From: Fibrobacter sp.
GTDB lineage: Bacteria > Fibrobacterota > Fibrobacteria > Fibrobacterales > Fibrobacteraceae
Reading direction: 5' to 3'
DNA length: 52,163 nucleotides
NCBI RefSeq assembly: GCF_017545445.1
Contig: NZ_JAFWOM010000120.1
Span: 1 to 52,163 of the forward strand
The notes below the pieces were generated by a model. The model worked only from the letters and a program-made list of their open reading frames with translations. It was not told where the DNA came from and did no database searches. The translations under genes and the position numbers were made by a program. Below are positions 15,155 through 23,456 of the stretch, piece after piece (the stretch's first letter is position 1; each line of letters starts with the position of its first letter).

Positions 15155-16678
15155 ATGAATAAGAATACTATCGGCAAATTTTGGTTAAATGGGATGTTTG
15201 CCGTTATTTCGGCAAGCATGTTTTCAGCATGCGATTCATCTAGTTCAAGCGTTTCCGATCCAGGAGACGGCATCACCGTCAGCCCCTTGGAAGTCGAAAT
15301 GGACTCGATTACTGATAAACGCGACGGCAAAACATACGCAACCGTCACTATCGGCGAGCAGACATGGATGGCCGAAAATCTTAGGTTCAATTACAGCGGC
15401 TCCGACGCAAGCAGCTATTGCTATAAAAACAACGATAGTGACTGCGACAAGTACGGCAGATTGTACACTTGGTCCGAAGACATGGCTCGCAACATCTGCC
15501 CTTCGGGCTGGCACCTCCCCGACAACGAAGATTGGAAAACCTTAATCAACTCCACAGGCGGAGTTGATTACGCAGGTCGCAAACTCAAAGCGAAATCCAC
15601 ATGGAATAGCGACGGCAAAGGTTCCGACGTTTACAGCTTTACAGCACTCGCTGCAGGCATCCGCGATACTTCCAAAAATTACAATAAACAAGGTTCCTAC
15701 GCCTCGTTCTGGTCCGCAACGCGGTACAATGACACCGACGTACTTTACTGGAGCCTTAACGCCGACAACAGCCTCGTCATCCGTGATGCCGGCAATCGCA
15801 ACAACGCGTTTTCTGTTCGATGCATCAAAGGCAGCAAGACATTCTATTACAGTTCCATGCGCTCTAGCAGTTCCAGCGCGAAAAGTAGCTCTAGTGTCAG
15901 GAGTAGTTCGAGCGCAAAAAGCAGCTCCAGCGCAAGAAGCAGTTCCAGTGTCCGAAGCAGTTCGAGCGCAAAAAGCAGTAGTTCTAGCACACCAAGTAGT
16001 TCCAGTGCAATCAGTAGCTCTAGCGTTCAAAGCAGTAGTTCTAGCGAAATCAGCAGCTCTAGCATTCAAAGCAGTTCAAGTGTAATTTCAAACAACTCCG
16101 ATTACAAATACGACCCCGCCAAAGTCATCCACGGGACCCTAACGGATTCGCGAGACGGTCAAGAATACAAGATCGTCACCATCGGCAATCAGACTTGGAT
16201 GGCGGAAAATTTAAGATATGAGATCCCTAGGGATACCGCAGATACCGTTGATGTTTTTTGTCCTCAAGATCCTGACACTCTCGCACTCGTAGGCTGTTAT
16301 TACACTTGGAGAGCCGCAATAAAAGCCTGTCCTGACGGTTGGGTATTACCAAGTCAAAGCAATTGGAAAACATTGATCAATCAAATTTCTTGGACTGCTC
16401 CATGGGGCATCCTCGAAACTATATGCAACACCGAATCCTTGATATACAATTCGATTCAAGGGAATGATGTGTACGGCCTCAACATCACACCGTCTGGATC
16501 ATGCAATCCCAATACAAAAAAAATCAGTATTAACGGAACTGCCAAATACTGGACATCATCATTCCTAGATGAATTTTTCTGTGGGGACGCTGTACTTTCA
16601 TTTATAAATGACAACTTAAAAACAGATATATTCACCAATCATTCGGCCTTCCAATCCGTTCGTTGCCTAAAGAGGTAA
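15155..16678 (+). CDS. Lipoprotein with two FISUMP domains and a Ser-rich linker
   Basis: Predicted lipoprotein of 507 residues; signal peptide with Cys26 (lipobox FSAC) followed by a Ser run. FISUMP domain 1 spans about 45-227 (KRDGKTYATVTIGEQTWMAENL; YGRLYTWSEDMARNICPSGWHLP; FSVRCIKG). A roughly 80-residue linker of Ser-4/5 blocks separated by AK, VR, AR, TP, AI, VQ pairs follows (232-312). FISUMP domain 2 spans about 318-507 (SRDGQEYKIVTIGNQTWMAENL; VRCLKR) and is shorter in the middle. FISUMP function is unknown; a surface-displayed role is inferred. The next lipoprotein gene starts 4 bases after the stop, so the two are co-transcribed. Confidence 0.88.
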   Translation: MNKNTIGKFWLNGMFAVISASMFSACDSSSSSVSDPGDGITVSPLEVEMDSITDKRDGKTYATVTIGEQTWMAENLRFNYSGSDASSYCYKNNDSDCDKYGRLYTWSEDMARNICPSGWHLPDNEDWKTLINSTGGVDYAGRKLKAKSTWNSDGKGSDVYSFTALAAGIRDTSKNYNKQGSYASFWSATRYNDTDVLYWSLNADNSLVIRDAGNRNNAFSVRCIKGSKTFYYSSMRSSSSSAKSSSSVRSSSSAKSSSSARSSSSVRSSSSAKSSSSSTPSSSSAISSSSVQSSSSSEISSSSIQSSSSVISNNSDYKYDPAKVIHGTLTDSRDGQEYKIVTIGNQTWMAENLRYEIPRDTADTVDVFCPQDPDTLALVGCYYTWRAAIKACPDGWVLPSQSNWKTLINQISWTAPWGILETICNTESLIYNSIQGNDVYGLNITPSGSCNPNTKKISINGTAKYWTSSFLDEFFCGDAVLSFINDNLKTDIFTNHSAFQSVRCLKR

Positions 16679-16682
16679 AAAG

Positions 16683-19445
16683 ATGAAACAGATTTTATGG
16701 ACTCTTTCCCTTGGCCTAGCCACCTCCTTTATCGCATGTTCAGAATCTGCAACATCTGTAGAGAACAACAACGAGCATGAATCACTAGAGTCGTTTACCG
16801 ATTCCCGTGACAACCGAGAATACAAGAAAGTAACCATCGGCGAACAAACTTGGATGGCCGAAAACCTTTATTTTGAAAAATATTTCTACACCTGGGAAGA
16901 AGCAAAAAAAGCATGTCCCGAAGGTTGGCACCTCCCCAATGACGACGAATGGAAAATCCTATTTGTCGAAGTCGGCGGCGTAGAACAAGCCGGTCTCCAG
17001 TTGAAATCAACTTCGGGCTGGGAAACTGGCGAAAACGGGAAAGACAAGTATGGCTTTGAAGCATCCCCGATGGGGTACCGCGATGCTCTCGACGAGCGTC
17101 AAAAGAAAGGCTATAGGGCATTATTCTGGTCCGCTACAGAACTAGATAGTAAAAACGCCTACAACTGGAGATTCGACGGCGTAAGCGATTACGTATTCCA
17201 TGAAGACTATCCAAAGAATTTCAAGCTTTCCGTCCGTTGCATAGAAAATAACATCAGCGAGGAATCTTCCAGTTCATCGGATGAAAAATTGAGTTCTTCA
17301 AACAAAGTTCAATCCAGCTCTTCTTCCAAAAATCAATCAAGTTCTTCGATAACAAAACAATCCAGTTCCAGCATTCATTCATCTAGCTCGGCAAAGTCTT
17401 CAAGCTCGGAATCTAGCAGTTCTGTGAACTCGCCTTCCTCCAGCAGCACCACATCGTCATCTTCGGCTCCGATCGAAAATCTATCAAGCAGCTCTTCAAG
17501 CATAGTTTCCAGTTCTAGCGAACCCCCTCGCCAAACCGTCTATGACCCCATCAAAAAGACGTTGACGGACGGTCGTGACGGACATGTTTATAGAACCACA
17601 ACCATCAACAATCGCGTATGGATGGCAGAGAACTTGGATTACGCATACTACTTCAAATCGGCAAGAAGTTTCTGCTACCAAAATGATACTGCCTACTGCA
17701 CAAAGTACGGACGACTTTACACTTGGAGCGCCGCCATGGACTCGGCAGGAGCGTTTTCAAACGACTCCAAGCTATGCGGCTTGAAATCAAATTGCAAGCC
17801 AGCTGAAGTTGTTCGTGGAATGTGCCCAGAAGGGTGGCATTTGCCAAATCGAGCGGAATGGAATGAATTATTCTATTATATAGGCGGTTACAACACCCAA
17901 AAGCTAAAGGCAAAACAAAATTGGGATGGATACGAAGGATCCGACGATTTTGGATTTTCTATCTTGTCCGCTGGAGTGCGAACAGCAAAAGCTGAATTTG
18001 CGAACGAAAAAAAGAATGCCTATTTCTGGACATCCGACAAAGAGGATGCCAACGTCGTTGTTTTTGACCAAACACAAACATACAACCTCGGGATGATTAC
18101 GGATGATAACGCGTATTCTATCCGTTGCTTAATGAACTACGAGGATAAAAACATTCCCAAGCCCGACCATGAAATACTCTATGGAACACTTGAAGATTCC
18201 AGAGACGGCAACGTTTACAAGACCGTGGAAATTGGGGAACAGACATGGATGGCCGAAAATCTGAGATTTGAGTATCACGAAGGATCCGCCGAAAGTTCTT
18301 GTCCAAAGGACAATCCAGAATATTGCAAAACCTTTGGCAGATTATATACATGGTCGGCAGCTATAGATTCTGCAGGAATTTATTCTAACGATGGCATCGG
18401 ATGTGGCTATTATAAGATATGTAATCCCACGACATTCGCCGATGGAATTTGTCCAGAAGGATACCGCCTCCCAAACGAAGACGATTTCCTAAAGCTCCGG
18501 GAAGCAGCAGGAGGCGAAACTCTCGCAGGGCAGAACCTGAAAGGACTTGAAGGCTGGCCAAGAAATGGAAATGGCTATAATTTATACGGATTCAACGCAA
18601 CCCCGATTAGCGAAACAGATGCCGTATATTATTGGAGTTCATCGGAAAAAGACAACAAATATGATGCCATAATTTTCGGCATAAAACTTGCAACAATGAA
18701 TTTCACCTCCTATTCTTCATTTAAAAGTGCCCCAAAACCGATTCGCTGCATCAAGAGATCCGAATCTGAAAAAACATCTGCTAGTTTGTATATAAAAGAT
18801 GAAAGTTCGTACGACGCAAGCACAAATACACTGACAGATTATCGAGACAACAAAATCTATAAGACCGTCAAAATCGGAGATCAAATCTGGATGGCCGAGA
18901 ATTTAGATTTCGATTACAACTGGGGAAAAGCGACCAGCCAATGTGCAGCATACAGTAACGACAGCAACTGCCAAGTGTATGGGCGTCTTTACAATCTGGG
19001 TGCAGCCATAGATTCATCAAAAATTTTCTCAGACGATGCCAAGGGGTGCGGAATAATTTATTGCGAAAAAGCAGATACCGTTCGAGGAGCATGCCCACGC
19101 GGGTGGCACCTGCCGAGTGTCCCAGAATGGGAAATCCTTATAAAAATGGCTGGCGATAGTACTACAGCCGGATACGCATTAAGATCGACATCAGAACTTT
19201 GGGGCGAACATTCTGGTTCAGACAGCCTCGGATTTGCCGCACTGCCTGCCGGATTCGCATCAGATAAAACGGGAACAGTAAGCAGACAAGGAGAAATAAC
19301 CATTTTCCATACATCAACATGGGAGAATCAAGCAAGGAAGTTGATAAAGTTTGATTACCTAACAACTAAAATATCAACAACTAGCATAACAGCAAATACT
19401 TCCACCTCGCGATATTCAATCCGCTGCATCAAAGACGCTGATTAG
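16683..19445 (+). CDS. Lipoprotein with four FISUMP domains
   Basis: Predicted lipoprotein of 920 residues; signal MKQILWTLSLGLATSFIA then Cys19. FISUMP domains at about 37-185, 283-483, 495-690 and 710-920, each opening with D-R-D-(N/G)-x-x-Y-(K/R)-x-(V/T)-x-I and WMAENL, containing C-P-x-G-(W/Y)-x-L-P, and closing with (I/V)RC(I/L). A Ser-rich linker (about 190-282) separates domain 1 from the rest; domains 2-4 are joined almost directly. Domain 1 is the shortest, lacking the insert with the YGRLYTW-type segment. AGAGG lies 7 bases before the ATG. It is the second gene of a pair with the preceding FISUMP lipoprotein. Function unknown. Confidence 0.88.
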   Translation: MKQILWTLSLGLATSFIACSESATSVENNNEHESLESFTDSRDNREYKKVTIGEQTWMAENLYFEKYFYTWEEAKKACPEGWHLPNDDEWKILFVEVGGVEQAGLQLKSTSGWETGENGKDKYGFEASPMGYRDALDERQKKGYRALFWSATELDSKNAYNWRFDGVSDYVFHEDYPKNFKLSVRCIENNISEESSSSSDEKLSSSNKVQSSSSSKNQSSSSITKQSSSSIHSSSSAKSSSSESSSSVNSPSSSSTTSSSSAPIENLSSSSSSIVSSSSEPPRQTVYDPIKKTLTDGRDGHVYRTTTINNRVWMAENLDYAYYFKSARSFCYQNDTAYCTKYGRLYTWSAAMDSAGAFSNDSKLCGLKSNCKPAEVVRGMCPEGWHLPNRAEWNELFYYIGGYNTQKLKAKQNWDGYEGSDDFGFSILSAGVRTAKAEFANEKKNAYFWTSDKEDANVVVFDQTQTYNLGMITDDNAYSIRCLMNYEDKNIPKPDHEILYGTLEDSRDGNVYKTVEIGEQTWMAENLRFEYHEGSAESSCPKDNPEYCKTFGRLYTWSAAIDSAGIYSNDGIGCGYYKICNPTTFADGICPEGYRLPNEDDFLKLREAAGGETLAGQNLKGLEGWPRNGNGYNLYGFNATPISETDAVYYWSSSEKDNKYDAIIFGIKLATMNFTSYSSFKSAPKPIRCIKRSESEKTSASLYIKDESSYDASTNTLTDYRDNKIYKTVKIGDQIWMAENLDFDYNWGKATSQCAAYSNDSNCQVYGRLYNLGAAIDSSKIFSDDAKGCGIIYCEKADTVRGACPRGWHLPSVPEWEILIKMAGDSTTAGYALRSTSELWGEHSGSDSLGFAALPAGFASDKTGTVSRQGEITIFHTSTWENQARKLIKFDYLTTKISTTSITANTSTSRYSIRCIKDAD

Positions 19446-19539
19446 AAAATACTGCAAAGCTACGGCTAATTGCCGCGACTTTTTTTACACATTTCCCATT
19501 TTTATTGTATTTTTATATACAGAAATAGGGAGAAAAAAT

Positions 19540-21222
19540 ATGAGCTTGCGCCAAAGATTTTCCGAAATTCTCAAAGTTATCACACAGAACATTCCCGAAA
19601 GAGAATACTATGTACAGTTAGGGTTCCTCACGGCACTCGTCCACGAACCGTTCTACCTTTACGGGCGTCCCGGCTGCGGAAGTTCGCTTATGATTCGCCG
19701 AATCGCAAGCGCGTTCAAGGATGCAAAAATTCTAAAAATCGACAAAAAGCAAAAACAGCTCCCAGAAAACATCAACGATTTCAACCTGATTATTTTCGAC
19801 AACTTTACTCCGGGTGATGAACAGAGCAAGAACAGTCTCCAAATAGCCATCCACGATAAGGCGAACACGTCCATCATCATCACGGGCGACCAAAAACCGG
19901 AATCCGTGCTGAGCCGTTCCGAAGTGAGCGATCAAGTGACGCTCACCATCATGTTGCCCGAAAACATCTCGTCAGACGCACTCTGCAAGCTCATCCAGAC
20001 TCACACTGGCAATAGCAGCGTGAACGTTCCGCCAGAGATTGCCATCAGCACAGAAGAACAAGCCAAATGGCTCAAAGACATCAGCAAAGTGACGCTCTCC
20101 CCCAATACGCTTGATGTTATCGGCAAAGTCGCAGAAATTTGTGCAAAGAACGGCGTATATGTTTCTATCCGCAGGTGGCTCGCTCTTTCAAACATGGTCA
20201 AGGCAATCGCGTACCTCAACGGCAGAGCGGAGACGAAACTCATCGACACCTTCTTCCTCGGCACATCCATCTGGGGCCGTAGCGCATCCAACACAGCCAT
20301 TTCAGGGAGCTACCGCGACATCCTCATGATGCAGTTGTACAAAGACACTCCCAGCCTCCTCGACGCCCCGTATGACGCAGACGATTTGCTAATGCGCGTC
20401 GATCATCTAGTCCACAGCTCGAACAACTTGTACGAAACCAAGCCGTTCAACGGCGAGAAATGCCTTGCATACCGCATCACGGTTGCAGGCGAATCCGCGC
20501 CGCTTTACGCACCGCTCAAGTATATTGAAACCGACAAAGACTTCCACCCGTATAACGAACTCCGTCAAGTCGAAAAGCGCGTGCTCTGCAATTACCACGG
20601 TACCTCCAACTGTACCATCACCATCGACCCGCAAATTCGCACTAGCGGGTTGCGCTGCGCAGTCAATCAGGCGAACATCACTCCGACAAACAAGTTCGAA
20701 GATTACGCATCGCTCCCGACATACATCTTGATGGAAAACGCGCCAGAAGTTATCGACCAAAAGAAAATCGATCGCGATATCCTGAACGACGAAATCAAGA
20801 AATCCATGGACCGCGAAACAGCGAACTTGGTCGCACTCCGCAACATTTACAAACAATTTAACGAATCCAAGGATGACTTGTTCTGTTTCACGCAAATGTT
20901 CAATGATGTTCAAACGGCCATCAAGACACAATTTGACCGCACGGCAGAAACCATCAAGACCATCAAGCAGGCGAACGACATCATTTCCACGTTCACGAAC
21001 ATGTTGAAAACGCCGAATCTGCTCGGGAAAAAGCAACAACAAAATCAACAGCAAGCAAAACAGCAGCCCGCACAACCCCAAGGCGCAGCAGCACAGGCAG
21101 CGCAGCCGCCCAAGCAACCGCAAGCCGCACCAGCTCAGCAAGCGCCGAAGCCCGCTCAAGCCGCGCCAAGGCCAGCTGCACCGGCATCGAAACCCGCCGC
21201 AACCGAAGAAAAGAAATCCTAA
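19540..21222 (+). CDS. RavA-like AAA+ protein with degenerate ATP site
   Basis: 560 residues, cytoplasmic. The N-terminal 240 residues follow the MoxR/RavA AAA+ plan: EREYYVQLGFLTALVHEPFYLYGRPGCGSSLMIRRIASAF around the P-loop and VYVSIRRWLALSNMVKAIAYLNGR, a close match to RavA's sensor-2/lid region. The Walker A reads GRPGCGSSL, so the essential Lys is Ser, and the Walker B reads LIIFDNF, with Asn instead of Glu. ATP hydrolysis is therefore unlikely. The region after the P-loop is also shortened. A middle all-beta/alpha part (about 290-410) is unrecognised, then a helical segment (about 415-495) and a Gln/Pro/Ala/Lys-rich disordered tail (about 500-560). GGGAG lies 7 bases before the ATG. No VWA (ViaA-type) partner is in the window. 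Confidence 0.65.
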   Translation: MSLRQRFSEILKVITQNIPEREYYVQLGFLTALVHEPFYLYGRPGCGSSLMIRRIASAFKDAKILKIDKKQKQLPENINDFNLIIFDNFTPGDEQSKNSLQIAIHDKANTSIIITGDQKPESVLSRSEVSDQVTLTIMLPENISSDALCKLIQTHTGNSSVNVPPEIAISTEEQAKWLKDISKVTLSPNTLDVIGKVAEICAKNGVYVSIRRWLALSNMVKAIAYLNGRAETKLIDTFFLGTSIWGRSASNTAISGSYRDILMMQLYKDTPSLLDAPYDADDLLMRVDHLVHSSNNLYETKPFNGEKCLAYRITVAGESAPLYAPLKYIETDKDFHPYNELRQVEKRVLCNYHGTSNCTITIDPQIRTSGLRCAVNQANITPTNKFEDYASLPTYILMENAPEVIDQKKIDRDILNDEIKKSMDRETANLVALRNIYKQFNESKDDLFCFTQMFNDVQTAIKTQFDRTAETIKTIKQANDIISTFTNMLKTPNLLGKKQQQNQQQAKQQPAQPQGAAAQAAQPPKQPQAAPAQQAPKPAQAAPRPAAPASKPAATEEKKS

Positions 21223-21345
21223 ATTTTGCTGTACCCCTGGAACCTCTCGTAGAGATGATACAGTCTATTGTCTTTTGAAGACTATCGCTCCCGTCACCCT
21301 GGAGTCGCTAGACGATAGGGGCCATGACAACAGCATTTTTCGTCA

Positions 21346-21371
21346 AGCCCGGCTCCGACCGGGCTTCTTCT
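21346..21371 (+). terminator. Probable terminator after the RavA-like gene
   Basis: AAGCCCGG (about 21345-21352), loop CTCCGA, CCGGGCTT (about 21359-21366), then CTTCTTT. The T-run is interrupted. The hairpin also resembles the REP-like family. Its presence argues against the in-frame ATG at 21324 as start of the next gene. Confidence 0.55.
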
Positions 21372-21470
21372 TTACATTCGCCAAGCCAGAGCTCCGGCCG
21401 GGAATATTCTTTTTTTATTAAATTTGTCTTAATATTTTTTCGTTATAAAAACAATAACAGGTTGGTTGCT

Positions 21471-23444
21471 TTGAACAAAATTTGCTCCTTCGCAGTAACT
21501 CTTTTATTACTGCTCCCCTGCTTACTATCTGCAAAATACATGGCGGTTCTAGAAACGCTTGCTCCGAAAGACTTGCTGACAATGCAAGAACGGCTCTACC
21601 TGACAGACATCTTAAGGGCGCAAGCCGTCTATATACTCCCTGCTGAGCAAAACTGGACCATCATGACTCGCGAAAATATCAACGTCATGTTGCCGCCGGG
21701 AAAAGCCATCGAAGATTGCGAAGGCAGCTGCCTCGCCGAGACCGGCAAAAACATCGCAGCCGATTACGTCGCCCAAGCACGCATTTCGCAATTCGGTAAA
21801 GCGTTGGCAATCACCGCCGAAGTTTACGAAACCGCAAGCAGCAAGCTCGTCGCAAGTTTCGTCGGCAAAGGCGAAAACGTCGAAGACGTCGAAAAGATTA
21901 TCAAGGAACAAGCGCCAACGTTCTTCAAGAAAGTCCGCAACAACGCACTGAACGGCATTGGATACGTCAGCACGAACAACTCATTCTCGTTCCAAGGAAC
22001 TAAGAAGTTTATTGTAGAAATCCAGACAACACCTTCAGGAGCCATCCCGACATTTGACGGCAAGGCGTTCCCCCAATGCACGAACACACCCTGCAAAATC
22101 CAACTCGAAGCCGGTGAACACAGACTTGTTATTTCAAAAGAACGTTTTGAAGATTTAGACACGCTAATAAACGTCAACCAAAACGAGCAAAAAATAATGC
22201 TCAACCTCATTCCCAACATAGGCTACATAAATATCTCTCCCAAAATTCCAAATAATCTCAAAAATCAAGGTTCCGCAACAGCAACCATCAACGGACAGAA
22301 ATCCCGTTGGGGCGCGAACGAAGTTTCTCCAGGATTGTATTCGGTACTCATCACCCACTCTTGCTTTAACCCTCTCGAACTCAACGTCATGATTCAAAAG
22401 GGCGAAAGAACAACCATATCGGATTCGTTAGTACGTGGCATTGGCGGCCTTGAACTAGATGTGGTAAAGAACGGCACACCGCAAGCCGTTCCAGTATTCA
22501 TCGACGGCAACAATGTCGGCACAACACCGTTCGCAGGCGAAGTTCCGCTCTGCTCTAAAATCGAAATCGAGAACGCGGGCAAACGCGAACAAATCCCCGT
22601 CGAAATCAAGTACCATGAAGTCGTAAAGAAAACATACGAATTAACAGAGAAGCCGGCCGCCACAAAAGCAGACGAGACTCGTCAAAAAGCAGAAGTCGCT
22701 TACGCCGAACTCGACGGTAAAAAGGTTACAGCCAAGCCAACCGAAGATTCGAGCGCACAGAAAGCGGCAGAAGAAGCCACCGAAAACAAGGCCAAGAGTT
22801 TCTGGGGCGGCATCGTCGCAGGAGTCATATACAACGACTTCTACAGTTCCCACTTCGGCCTGAACAACATCAAGAACGAAACCGGTTACAAGCACACAGT
22901 CGATAGCGACGAAGACCTTTTAAGCAACTTCTGGGGCATCGGATTCAAAGCGGGCTTTGGCGGACTGTTTATCGCCTCGCCTTATTTCGGCTTGCATGGA
23001 GAACTCGGGCTCGCCTTTAGGCAGGGCACCGGAAAGACAAACCTCACCGTTACGTTAACCGGCAAAGACAAAACAGACAAGAAATCTGATTTGGAAGTCG
23101 AATATACAGCATCGCAATTGAACATCGACATTCCTTTGCTCGCACGCGCCACAATTCCAAACGCATTCTACATTGAAGCAGGGCCGATGATTTCGTTCAA
23201 TGTCTATGCAAAAAGCAAATCCAAAATTACGAACATTCTCGGCACAGAAACATACGAAGTCAATGGCGGATTAAACGCGTTTGAATTCGACATCGCCACA
23301 GGCCTCGGCATTACACGCAACATCGGCAAGTCTATTCTCGACTTCAATTTGCGAATGGTGTTCGGCATGACCCGCATAAGTGACAGCAAAGATTCCCCCA
23401 AGACATGGCAAGGACAGTTGAACATTTCCTATTGGTTCTTGTAA
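21471..23444 (+). CDS. PEGA-domain outer-membrane beta-barrel protein
   Basis: Predicted outer-membrane protein of 657 residues. The start is placed at TTG 21471 because it gives a typical signal peptide (NKICSFAVTLLLLLPCLLSA) with AGG 9 bases upstream; the in-frame ATG at 21324 precedes a terminator-like hairpin. Residues about 25-155 resemble CsgG/LpoB-like exported domains (AVLETL...LTDILRA...ITREN...). Two PEGA-type beta modules follow (about 175-245: FIVEIQTTPSGAIPTFDGK...GEHRLVISKERF; about 315-385). Then comes a charged linker and a C-terminal eight-stranded-type barrel (about 440-657: FWGGIVAGVIYNDFY...FYIEAGPMISFNVY...LNISYWFL, ending in aromatics). It heads a five-gene cluster (gaps of 9-20 bases) encoding giant surface proteins, so it may anchor or help display them. 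Confidence 0.75.
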   Translation: MNKICSFAVTLLLLLPCLLSAKYMAVLETLAPKDLLTMQERLYLTDILRAQAVYILPAEQNWTIMTRENINVMLPPGKAIEDCEGSCLAETGKNIAADYVAQARISQFGKALAITAEVYETASSKLVASFVGKGENVEDVEKIIKEQAPTFFKKVRNNALNGIGYVSTNNSFSFQGTKKFIVEIQTTPSGAIPTFDGKAFPQCTNTPCKIQLEAGEHRLVISKERFEDLDTLINVNQNEQKIMLNLIPNIGYINISPKIPNNLKNQGSATATINGQKSRWGANEVSPGLYSVLITHSCFNPLELNVMIQKGERTTISDSLVRGIGGLELDVVKNGTPQAVPVFIDGNNVGTTPFAGEVPLCSKIEIENAGKREQIPVEIKYHEVVKKTYELTEKPAATKADETRQKAEVAYAELDGKKVTAKPTEDSSAQKAAEEATENKAKSFWGGIVAGVIYNDFYSSHFGLNNIKNETGYKHTVDSDEDLLSNFWGIGFKAGFGGLFIASPYFGLHGELGLAFRQGTGKTNLTVTLTGKDKTDKKSDLEVEYTASQLNIDIPLLARATIPNAFYIEAGPMISFNVYAKSKSKITNILGTETYEVNGGLNAFEFDIATGLGITRNIGKSILDFNLRMVFGMTRISDSKDSPKTWQGQLNISYWFL

Positions 23445-23456
23445 GATGGGGAAAAT

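Noticed and set aside
20407..21159. 250-codon minus-strand frame inside the RavA-like gene
   Set aside because: Its Leu/Arg-rich start is only the reverse of the Gln/Pro/Ala-rich tail; there is no ribosome site.
21324..21470. Upstream ATG extension of the PEGA/barrel gene
   Set aside because: The extension encodes REP-like hairpin sequence ahead of a clear signal peptide, and a terminator-like hairpin lies inside it.
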